DNA from: an uncultured Oscillospiraceae bacterium
GTDB lineage: Bacteria > Bacillota > Clostridia > Oscillospirales > Acutalibacteraceae
DNA length: 14,796 bases
Direction of reading: 5' to 3'
Assembly: GCA_958354085.1 (NCBI GenBank)
Contig: CATWUX010000045.1
Span: 1-14,796 of the forward strand
The position numbers and the translations under genes are program-made. The notes beneath the pieces are model-generated. The model worked only from the letters and a program-made list of their open reading frames with translations, did no database searches and was not told where the DNA came from. Shown piece by piece: positions 7,035 through 14,246 of the stretch (the stretch's first letter is position 1; every line of letters starts with the position of its first letter).

Positions 7035-8873
7035 ATGAACAAGCGTATCCTGTCCGGCGTTATGGCTTTGTGCCTCGCCAGTGTTTCCCTTTGCGCCTGC
7101 CAACCGCAGGAAACCGCCCCGGAGGACATCGTCATTCAGTCCATCGACAAACTCAATGCAGGTGAGCCTGTTATAAACGATCACGCCGAGGATTGGGACA
7201 AGAGCCGGCTCGAGCCAAATTTCCGGCAGTACACCGAAGTGACGGAAGCCAAGCTTCGTATCCGAACCGCCAACTATCCCCGTATTAAAAAAATTGCGGA
7301 CGATCGCTACATTATGTTCTATCAAGATAATAATGCGGCAAAAAATATTTATTATTCCATCAGCAGCGATCTGAAAGACTGGGGCTTGGGACTTAAGCTC
7401 TTTAATTCGCACAATATTACCGTCAATGGATCCAGCGACACGATGTGTTATTCGTCCTGCGACGCAACCGTGCTGCAAAACGGGGATATCATGGCGATTG
7501 CCTCTTTCCGTTCGGGACGCAATTTCCGTGTAACCAATGAGTACAACGGTTTGGCTATGCGGATCAGTTCGGACGGCGGCCAAACCTGGGGCGAAGAGAC
7601 GATCATTTACAAAGGCTCTAACTGGGAACCGCAGATTCTTCAGCTCCCGTCGGGCGAAATTCAGGTATACTTTACTCACGGCGGTCCCAAAATTCAGCCT
7701 CAGATGGAGGCCGGGATCCCCACCTCGCAGATGGTGCCGTCTTCCGGCACGGCCATCATTCGTTCTTTCGACAACGGTAAGACCTGGACTCCCTATGTCA
7801 TGGAGCCGCCCTATGCGGCGCATCGGGTCAGCCAGCAGTATACGCATACTAAAAACGGCATTCAGGTGTTTACCGATCAGATGCCCTGTGCCATTTTGCT
7901 TAACAACTCCAATACCATTGCGCTGGCAATGGAATCGAAATTTGTCGAAGGTTCAAAAGAAATCTACTATATCACGATGGCCTACAATGACGATAACTGG
8001 GCCGTCGGATTGGATATCGACGAGGAAGGCCCTGTGGACAAGCAAGCGAATATGTATCTTGGGGCGGCGCCTTATTTAAAGCAATTCCCGTCGGGTGAGA
8101 CGATTTTGTCGAACAACCGCCAATCCCAGTTCCAGATTCGTCTGGGCGATTCACAGGCCCGCCAATTCGGCAATCCGATCAATCCGCTGGCCGGCACGGG
8201 ATACTGGGGCTCTCTGGAGCTGATTCAGTCCCATATCGTGGTGGGCACGATGACTTTTGCCCGCAAGGTGAACGATTCTCAGCAAAACCGGATTATGATC
8301 AGCCAGAATGTGCTTAATCACCGCATCGATGTGCCGACGGCAAAGCTGAAGGTGGACGGCAACAACAAGGACTGGACGGATTTCACCGACGCTTTCTTCA
8401 CGGGAAGCGAATCGCAGGCACAGACCTCTGTCCGTCCGGCTCAAGATGCGGAAAATCTGTATTTCATGGTAGAAACGCTGGATACGTATTTGTCGGAAGG
8501 CGATACGGTGGATTTGTATCTCGGAGACAGTGCGTCGAATGAGCTGAATACCGATACCGTGCGTCTCACGGTAGGCCCGAATGGCTTGGTAGGGGCCGCT
8601 CGTTATGACGGGACGGATTTCGCCGCCATCGACACAGCCGATATTCAGGCGGCTGTTACCCTGCAGGGAACAATCGATAACGACGAGGATGAGGACACCG
8701 GATATCTGGTGGAGCTCTCCCTGCCCCGTTCCTTGGTGAAAGTGACAAACAATAAGCTGCTCTGTCATATTGTCCTGAAAAATCAGGATAAAGGAGGAGC
8801 TGTCATCGAGGATGATATGAACGATGCGCGCTGGAACGTCCCGAGCGAATGGATGCCGCTGAATTTGGGCTGA
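7035..8873 (+). CDS. Surface lipoprotein 2: close paralogue, BNR/Asp-box beta-propeller with CBM9-like domain
   Basis: Predicted surface lipoprotein of 612 residues, starting 37 bases after the first one, with AAGGA (7021-7025) nine bases before ATG 7035. The lipobox is LCAC (C22). It aligns with lipoprotein 1 without a gap from the signal peptide through about residue 370; by hand count 140 of 200 residues are identical across 51-250. The Asp boxes are SSDGGQTW (178-185) and SFDNGKTW (244-251). The conserved R83, R159, E198, E300, R369 and WGSLE are all retained, so nothing suggests decay. The CBM9-like C-terminus keeps KVDGNNKDW, NLYFMVETLD and the acidic DNDEDEDTGYLVELSLPRS. Most likely from a tandem duplication, with the same class of glycan bound or cut, perhaps at a different linkage. 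Annotators would often write exo-alpha-sialidase; the sequence does not establish this. Confidence 0.85.
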   Translation: MNKRILSGVMALCLASVSLCACQPQETAPEDIVIQSIDKLNAGEPVINDHAEDWDKSRLEPNFRQYTEVTEAKLRIRTANYPRIKKIADDRYIMFYQDNNAAKNIYYSISSDLKDWGLGLKLFNSHNITVNGSSDTMCYSSCDATVLQNGDIMAIASFRSGRNFRVTNEYNGLAMRISSDGGQTWGEETIIYKGSNWEPQILQLPSGEIQVYFTHGGPKIQPQMEAGIPTSQMVPSSGTAIIRSFDNGKTWTPYVMEPPYAAHRVSQQYTHTKNGIQVFTDQMPCAILLNNSNTIALAMESKFVEGSKEIYYITMAYNDDNWAVGLDIDEEGPVDKQANMYLGAAPYLKQFPSGETILSNNRQSQFQIRLGDSQARQFGNPINPLAGTGYWGSLELIQSHIVVGTMTFARKVNDSQQNRIMISQNVLNHRIDVPTAKLKVDGNNKDWTDFTDAFFTGSESQAQTSVRPAQDAENLYFMVETLDTYLSEGDTVDLYLGDSASNELNTDTVRLTVGPNGLVGAARYDGTDFAAIDTADIQAAVTLQGTIDNDEDEDTGYLVELSLPRSLVKVTNNKLLCHIVLKNQDKGGAVIEDDMNDARWNVPSEWMPLNLG

Positions 8874-8938
8874 TCCTTTCATAGCGTATTGAGCAAAGCC
8901 GGGAAAACAAAAGCCGTTCAGAAGGAGACTAAAACAAG

Positions 8939-10948
8939 ATGAAGAGTAAACCGATAAGATATCGTTTTGTACCTGTGGTGGTGGCCATGTTGTTGCTGTG
9001 TTCTTGCAAACCGGGCAGTCCAGACGCGGACGCATCCAGCAGCGCGGTTTCTGGCGGGGAATCCACAACGAGCGATACAATTACGGGTGGAACAGCTTCC
9101 AGCACGCAGCCATCGGGGAATGGGGCGGATTCGACTTCGTCGGAGTCTTCGTCGGGGGCGTCGACTACCCATTCCAGCAGTGGTACCGCTACAACGACTG
9201 TGCCGCCGGCGGAAAGTTATATTACACCGTTCGGTCTGCTTAACACGATGGATGGTACCATCAATTCCCATGAAGGGGATGAGAGCGCCGGTTGCCTGGA
9301 GCTGGATTACCGAGGCTATACGGAAGTGGCGCCGGGTACATTGACGGTGTCGGCCGCCAATTACCCCCGCCTCAAAAAATTGCCGAACGGGCAGTATATT
9401 CTGTTTTGGCACAACAATTCTGTAGGTGCGAACGTTTTTTATACCCGCAGCTCGGATCTGAAAAATTGGGAACCGGTGAAGAAGGTATTTGAAGCGGTTC
9501 CCATCACGGTCAATGGAGAAACGGACGAACGCTGCTATTGCAACGGCGACGCGATCGTGCTGCAAAACGGCGAGCTGATGGTAGTGGCGTCCTTCCGTTC
9601 CAAAAACCATTTCCGGAAAGACAATGCCTACAACGGCATTGCCATGCGCAAGAGCAGCGACAACGGAAAAACCTGGAGTAAAGAGCAGGTCATCTATCAG
9701 GGTTCCAACTGGGAGCCGCAGATCCTGCAATTGCCGTCAGGCGAAATTCAGGTGTATTTTACCCACTCGGGTGCCAAAAGCGAGATGCAGATCCAAATGG
9801 GTATGTCCGGGAGTGATATGGTTCCCTCCTCCGGTACGGCGATTGCCCGATCATTCGACAATGGGAATACATGGAAATCCAATATTCCGGGATCCCCCTA
9901 TGCCGGGTATGCCATATCGCAGAGATATACGGATACCGTCAAGGGTATTAAGGTGTTCACCGATCAGATGCCTTGCGCTGTGTTGCTGAACAAATACAAT
10001 ACCATTGCCATGGCGGTCGAATCTAAGATAAAATACGGTACAAACGATTATACCATTTCCATGGTGTATTCCGACGATAACTGGTCTCATAATCTGGGTA
10101 TCGACGAGGAGGGGCCGGTTGACAAACAGAAGGATTTATGGAAGGGAAGTTCTCCTTATCTTAAGCAATTCCCATCCGGGGAAACGGTTCTGTCTTACGG
10201 TAACAGCAGCAATTTCTTGGTTCGCTTGGGCGATGCCAAGGCGCGAAACTTTTATACACCGTATGTGCCGTTCGGTAAGGAAACGAAAGGCTGCTGGGGC
10301 TCGTTGGAGCCGGACGGCACGCACACCATGATCGGCATATTCCCCAAGAAGACCGATGCGGGGAATGGAATCTGCATCGGTAAAATGAACCTCAACCATA
10401 CCCTGTACGCAGGAAACGTGACGGTCACGGTTGACGGCAATACGGCAGAGTGGGCTAACAGCACCGACGCCCTGTTCGTGGGAAGTGCTTCTCAGGCACA
10501 GGCAACTGTGCGCATGAGCTACGATAATGACAACTTGTATGTGCTCGTCGAACGGCTGGATTATGATCTGACGAGTCAGGATACGGTGAACGTGTATCTT
10601 GCTTCCGGCACACAGGGATTGTCTGAAAATTCTCTGGGATTGACCGTTGGGCCGAATGGACTTCAGCAAGTCACGAAGTATATCAATGGAAGATGGTGCG
10701 ATGTTTCGGCGCCGCGTATTCACGGAGAGGTTTTGGTGCGGGGAACTGTAGATGCGTCGGATGATCAGGACGATGGCTATATGGTGGAAATCGTCATCCC
10801 CCGTACAGAGTTTCCGGTGGTCGATCATGTTGTACGATGCGCTCCCGTGCTATTTAACATGGATAAGGGCACTTCGCTCATCCAAGACGGTCTGGAGTGT
10901 GTGAACCTCAAACAGCCGAGCACTTGGTTCAAAGTATTACGGCGGTAG
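8939..10948 (+). CDS. Surface lipoprotein 3: divergent paralogue with Ser/Thr-rich stalk, propeller and CBM9-like domain
   Basis: Predicted surface lipoprotein of 669 residues; GAAGGAG (8921-8927) lies 11 bases before ATG 8939. The lipobox is LCSC (C23). Unlike its two neighbours it has a Ser/Thr/Gly-rich linker at about residues 33-92, which would push the propeller further from the membrane. The propeller has Asp boxes SSDNGKTW (239-246) and SFDNGNTW (305-312). It keeps the shared residues R144 (PRLKK), R220 (SFRS), E259 (NWEP), E361 (ESK), R429 (RLGD) and WGSLE. It lacks the FNHADEW-like N-terminal wording and has different loops around 430-490. The CBM9-like part (about 495-669) retains VTVDGNTAEW, NLYVLVERLD and DASDDQDDGYMVEIVIPR. 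It ends the lipoprotein series 65 bases after the second one and converges on the esterase gene. The substrate is unknown. Confidence 0.84.
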   Translation: MKSKPIRYRFVPVVVAMLLLCSCKPGSPDADASSSAVSGGESTTSDTITGGTASSTQPSGNGADSTSSESSSGASTTHSSSGTATTTVPPAESYITPFGLLNTMDGTINSHEGDESAGCLELDYRGYTEVAPGTLTVSAANYPRLKKLPNGQYILFWHNNSVGANVFYTRSSDLKNWEPVKKVFEAVPITVNGETDERCYCNGDAIVLQNGELMVVASFRSKNHFRKDNAYNGIAMRKSSDNGKTWSKEQVIYQGSNWEPQILQLPSGEIQVYFTHSGAKSEMQIQMGMSGSDMVPSSGTAIARSFDNGNTWKSNIPGSPYAGYAISQRYTDTVKGIKVFTDQMPCAVLLNKYNTIAMAVESKIKYGTNDYTISMVYSDDNWSHNLGIDEEGPVDKQKDLWKGSSPYLKQFPSGETVLSYGNSSNFLVRLGDAKARNFYTPYVPFGKETKGCWGSLEPDGTHTMIGIFPKKTDAGNGICIGKMNLNHTLYAGNVTVTVDGNTAEWANSTDALFVGSASQAQATVRMSYDNDNLYVLVERLDYDLTSQDTVNVYLASGTQGLSENSLGLTVGPNGLQQVTKYINGRWCDVSAPRIHGEVLVRGTVDASDDQDDGYMVEIVIPRTEFPVVDHVVRCAPVLFNMDKGTSLIQDGLECVNLKQPSTWFKVLRR

Positions 10949-11172
10949 GTATCAAAAGCTTGCTGAATCACTGAATGAACAAAAAACTTGGCGGTCAAAA
11001 TTTGCGTGGCAGTAGGCAAAGAAGAGACGGAAATCCACCGGAGCCCTGCTCAGTTGAGTACACATTCGCCAGTGTCAGGATGCGCCTTATCTGAACTTTC
11101 TAGTACCGGGGCTCCGCTTCCGGCACCTTCTCTATAAATATGCATCCTTTCGCCTATGGCTTTTTATTCTCT

Positions 11173-12477
11173 TTATCCAACTTCCATGCAAAACGGCGAT
11201 GCGGGGAAACCTGCCTCATTGAAGAGGGTCACCATGGCATCATTTCGATACCATGCGCGGATCTCCTGTACACGCTGCCCTGTTGGAACGGTGATATATA
11301 GTCGTTCACTATCCAGATGTGCCGGGGTGTGGAGAAGCCTTCCGTCTTCCGTTCGGCAATATATGTCGTCTAGAGGCCCCTGCGCATTCAACCCTTTGGC
11401 GTGAGTGAAGGAAACGACAACTTCTCCGTCTGAGGCAGTTGCCTCAGACGGCAGTGGGCCGGAGTATTCTACCTTTTCACCGAATACAAGGCTCTGCGCT
11501 GCCAGGACAAGACGATCTGCAACTTCTTTTTTCCGTATAGGGTGGATTTCTTCGCTCTGGCCTAGGTCGGTGGTAGTTACCATGGCAACATTAGAAATTT
11601 TTTGGGACGCTTCCAGTTGTTGTTGACGAATCAGTGCCCATTGAACCATTTCGGAATCCGGCTCACCGTATCGGGTCAGTTGTACAATCAGGAATGGCAG
11701 ATCAGGCAGTTCGAACCGTTCACGCCAGCAAGTAATCAGTCGTTCCAACAGTGCACCGTAAATTTTCCCGTCATACGGGCCGCGGTTGCTCTCTCCTTGA
11801 TACCACAGAACTCCTTTCATGCCGTAAGGAATTAGCTGAGAAACCAAGAGATCGTACAACTCCCCATATCCATTCTTTTCGTACAGCACGGCATCTTGAA
11901 ATCGTTGTTCGGAGGGAAGTTCCAATTCCGTCCCAAGAAGATACGTTTTATCTGTCCAGCTTTCGATGCAGGTCGCGCCCCGGTTGCAGCTGATAATACC
12001 GACCGGAACGCTGTACTGCTCTGCCATCCGCTTCGCAAACCGGCCACCGATAGCGGAAAAGTTCGGAGTCGTTTTTGGCCCTCCCAGAACCCACGCCCGG
12101 TTCCCTTCGTTTCCGTCTGTTACCGTAAAATATCGGATTAGCGGATTTTCTTTCGAATCGTCCTCGGTGTGCTGCGCCGCCCGCAAAGGAAGCTCCATGT
12201 TGGATTGTCCGCCTGCCAGCCACACGTCGCCGATGTACACATCTCGAAATATTTGATCCTTACCGTTCAAGTTTACCCGCAGAGTATATGGCCCGCCCGC
12301 CGGCATAGCGGGAAGTTCCAGACGCCAACAGTCCTTTGACGATATGGCTCTTGCGGTTTTTCCGTTCAATTCAGCCTCGGCAATGCCGTTCCCTGAACCG
12401 AAGAGCCGGATAGGCTGTCCGCGCTGCAAAACCATGTGGTCTTTAAAAATTTCTGCAAGTTTCATTTCGCTGGTCAT
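11173..12477 (-). CDS. SGNH-type esterase, sialate O-acetylesterase (SASA) family, cytoplasmic
   Basis: Predicted carbohydrate O-acyl esterase of 434 residues that would remove acetyl groups from sugars. Residues 1-80 form the N-terminal beta-sandwich typical of the family (FKDHMVLQRGQPIRLFG, then LRVNLNGKDQIFRDVYIGDVW). The catalytic serine is probably S92 in WLAGGQSNME; VLWYQGESN (223-231) is the second family block. The acid and base are probably D304 and H312 in DLGQSEEIHP. No signal peptide, so it should work inside the cell on imported oligosaccharides. The start at 12477 is supported by GGAGGA six bases upstream. It lies 93 bases downstream of the AraC gene on the same strand and is probably cotranscribed with it. 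Family members act on many acetylated sugars (sialate, xylan, pectin), so the named substrate should not be taken literally. Confidence 0.92.
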   Translation of the reverse strand: MTSEMKLAEIFKDHMVLQRGQPIRLFGSGNGIAEAELNGKTARAISSKDCWRLELPAMPAGGPYTLRVNLNGKDQIFRDVYIGDVWLAGGQSNMELPLRAAQHTEDDSKENPLIRYFTVTDGNEGNRAWVLGGPKTTPNFSAIGGRFAKRMAEQYSVPVGIISCNRGATCIESWTDKTYLLGTELELPSEQRFQDAVLYEKNGYGELYDLLVSQLIPYGMKGVLWYQGESNRGPYDGKIYGALLERLITCWRERFELPDLPFLIVQLTRYGEPDSEMVQWALIRQQQLEASQKISNVAMVTTTDLGQSEEIHPIRKKEVADRLVLAAQSLVFGEKVEYSGPLPSEATASDGEVVVSFTHAKGLNAQGPLDDIYCRTEDGRLLHTPAHLDSERLYITVPTGQRVQEIRAWYRNDAMVTLFNEAGFPASPFCMEVG

Positions 12478-12483
12478 ATATCT

Positions 12484-12489
12484 TCCTCC
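12484..12489 (-). promoter_or_regulatory. Strong ribosome binding site of the esterase gene
   Basis: On the minus strand GGAGGA sits six bases before ATG 12477. This favours the start MTSEMKLAEIF over the internal ATG at 12465. Confidence 0.7.
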
Positions 12490-12504
12490 AGTTGTTTTAT
12501 ACAG

Positions 12505-12545
12505 CCGTGTATGCTTGGCATACGCGGTTTTTTTGTTTGTTTTTG
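12505..12545 (+). terminator. Intrinsic terminator acting on plus-strand transcripts
   Basis: A 10-bp stem (12505-12514 with 12518-12527, one G-U pair) with a 3-base loop is followed on the plus strand by a long T-rich tract from 12528 on. On the minus strand the stem carries a C-A mismatch and the tract becomes A-rich upstream of the stem, so it should not stop the AraC-to-esterase transcript. It lies between two minus-strand genes, antisense to them, far beyond the last plus-strand gene (stop 10948). Confidence 0.75.
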
Positions 12546-12570
12546 GTTGGCTGCTATTTCATCAGTGGTA

Positions 12571-13917
12571 TTAAATGTTGCGATAAATTTTCCGATAGAC
12601 ACTGGGACGCAGGCCAATGTAGTGGGTAAAGGTTCTGGAAAAATGCTGCAAATCATAAAAGCCAACGGCGTGCGTAATTTCCTCCAAAGTGGCGGTGGTA
12701 TGCAGCAACATGTCACGTGCTTTTTGAATTCGGCACAAGGCAATGAAGTCCACGATGGTGTCACCGGTTTGTTCCTTAAATAGTCGGGAAAGGTGAACGG
12801 CGGAAATATGGCAATGCTCGGCAATTTCTCCTACGCGGAGACTCCTTGTATAGTTTTCTTGGATATACATGACGGCCTGAATGACATAAGGGGACGAAGG
12901 TGGGAGCTCTAATACCGAGTGACCCGTAATGCACACAGGTATCCAAGTGTTTGGTTTATCAATAGCAATGATTTCGGGGAGGTCGTTGTAATTCTCGATG
13001 TTTGTCAAGGTAAAGCCTATGTTGCCGGTCATATTGCTTTTAATGTGAAAAGTAATATGATACTCTTCTCGAATGGGTCGTAAATCTAAATGCAAACGAT
13101 AACTTGGCCAGACCCAAACGTGATAAGGCGTGCGATTAACAGCGGTAAAGGAGGATACCTGCTGTCCGCAATAAAATTCGTTCTCGTGATTGAGAATAAC
13201 ACTGCCGTCGTTCGGAATGGAAAGTTCGGAACCGTGCGCCCGTAAAATTCCCAACAACGAAGGCAAATTTTCTGCATCCGGATTTTCAACTTTTTTCGAC
13301 CAGATATGAACATCTGTGAACCAAATCGTTCGGCCGGCCTCCAGAGGGTGGTAATGATTTCCTTTTGAATAGAAAGCAACGCCGGATACGTTATTCAGAA
13401 CCGCATCACCAGGCTGGCGCGAAAGGCGTAACAGCTGCAGAATAATATTGGTCAAGCTGGAAGCCATTAAACTGGCGCTGTCAAACGCCGGCTTTTCGAT
13501 CTCCTGTTGAATGGCGCCGAAAAGCAGTTGACACGCGTTCTGCTTTTTTAATGGGATGTGTAGCGGCAGATTGATCAGGAATTGTTGAAAGCATGGAAGC
13601 TGGCCGGTCAATTCATCCGTTGAAAGGGCAAAAAATTTGAAGTGGATAATCAGCACTTGACTGGTTTCGGTGTTGCCTTTCAAAAGGTAGTCTTCCGGCT
13701 CTTTGGCAAAAAAGCATTCATGCGTTTGTACAATGAGAGGGTGATCGGACATTTGCACGGAGATTTCACCAGACAGTACATACACCAATGCTTGTAGATT
13801 TACGGTTATAGAAGTAGTTTCTTTGGAGGCAAGCGAAAGAATAGCCTTGTTTTGAATTTGAGAAAGATAATGAGCAAAACAATCCACATTCCAGTAATTA
13901 AGAAATTCGCATTCCAT
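12571..13917 (-). CDS. AraC-family transcriptional regulator with unusual central beta-rich region
   Basis: DNA-binding regulator of 448 residues. ATG 13917 is chosen because AGGAGG lies seven bases upstream (13925-13930); an in-frame start at 13992 would place that site inside the gene. The N-terminal third (about 1-165) reads like a cupin-type sensor (ALVYVLSGEISVQMSDHPLIV, then a helical stretch NIILQLLRLSRQ). The C-terminus (343-448) has the two AraC helix-turn-helices: VGEIAEHCHISAVHLSRLF and LEEITHAVGFYDLQHFSRTF, ending GLRPSVYRK. Between them is an extra region of about 170 residues, rich in beta-strand-like sequence (for example YHITFHIKSNMTGNIGFTLT), that most AraC regulators lack. 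It is divergent from the large binding-protein gene and upstream of the esterase, and probably controls both. It is likely an activator responding to a sugar; the ligand is unknown. Confidence 0.92.
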   Translation of the reverse strand: MECEFLNYWNVDCFAHYLSQIQNKAILSLASKETTSITVNLQALVYVLSGEISVQMSDHPLIVQTHECFFAKEPEDYLLKGNTETSQVLIIHFKFFALSTDELTGQLPCFQQFLINLPLHIPLKKQNACQLLFGAIQQEIEKPAFDSASLMASSLTNIILQLLRLSRQPGDAVLNNVSGVAFYSKGNHYHPLEAGRTIWFTDVHIWSKKVENPDAENLPSLLGILRAHGSELSIPNDGSVILNHENEFYCGQQVSSFTAVNRTPYHVWVWPSYRLHLDLRPIREEYHITFHIKSNMTGNIGFTLTNIENYNDLPEIIAIDKPNTWIPVCITGHSVLELPPSSPYVIQAVMYIQENYTRSLRVGEIAEHCHISAVHLSRLFKEQTGDTIVDFIALCRIQKARDMLLHTTATLEEITHAVGFYDLQHFSRTFTHYIGLRPSVYRKIYRNI

Positions 13918-13924
13918 ATAGTTT

Positions 13925-13930
13925 CCTCCT
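13925..13930 (-). promoter_or_regulatory. Ribosome binding site that decides the AraC start
   Basis: AGGAGG on the minus strand lies seven bases before ATG 13917, inside the frame of the longer alternative start. Confidence 0.7.
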
Positions 13931-14074
13931 ACCATAAAAGGAAAATCGCACAATGCAGAGATCGTGATAAAAATTAAAAAAATTCTATTCATAAGTTAGC
14001 ACATTTTCCCAATTATCGCAACCCTAAATTTGTATAATGGAAATATTTGAGATAAAAAAAGAGAAAATGATAGA

Positions 14075-14103
14075 ATTATACCACAACTTGTTTTATCTGA
14101 CAC
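14075..14103 (-). promoter_or_regulatory. Candidate promoter for the AraC-esterase unit
   Basis: On the minus strand GTGTCA (14098-14103, 4 of 6 matches) and a perfect TATAAT (14075-14080) are 17 bases apart. The leader before the AraC start would be about 150 bases. The gap 13918-14246 is AT-rich and also holds a plus-strand TATAAT (14033-14038) with no good -35, and an ATACGTAT palindrome (14122-14129). Confidence 0.45.
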
Positions 14104-14174
14104 TGGTAACCGGGGAGAAAAATACGTATCATTTAATAAGACAAGGCCTGCGTGCAAAAAAATTATTGTGAACA

Positions 14175-14203
14175 TTGACTGGACATTTGGCGTGGCTGAT
14201 AAA
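14175..14203 (+). promoter_or_regulatory. Candidate promoter for the large binding-protein gene
   Basis: TTGACT (14175-14180) and GATAAA (14198-14203) are 17 bases apart, giving a leader of about 35 bases before ATG 14247. The weak -10 fits a promoter needing an activator such as the divergent AraC protein; that link is inference. Confidence 0.45.
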
Positions 14204-14246
14204 AAGGCGTATTTGTGTCGGACGGGAAAGGACAGGGTCAGAGAGT

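Larger units (their letters stand above)
5150..10948 (+). repeat. Tandem gene triplication of propeller-CBM9 lipoproteins
   Basis: Three consecutive genes encode the same domain order. Copies 1 and 2 are collinear and about 70 percent identical over the stretch I counted; copy 3 is clearly less similar and has an added stalk. This suggests an old duplication followed by a more recent one. Spacers of 37 and 65 bases, each with its own ribosome site, suggest one transcript. Confidence 0.8.

Noticed and set aside
11150..11170. GCC-tat-GGC followed by a T-run as terminator of the lipoprotein series
   Set aside because: The stem is only 3 bp, too weak to count.
13918..13992. In-frame upstream extension of the AraC gene to 13992
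   Set aside because: The AGGAGG site lies inside this stretch at ideal distance from ATG 13917, and the added residues form a hydrophobic leader not expected in a cytoplasmic regulator.
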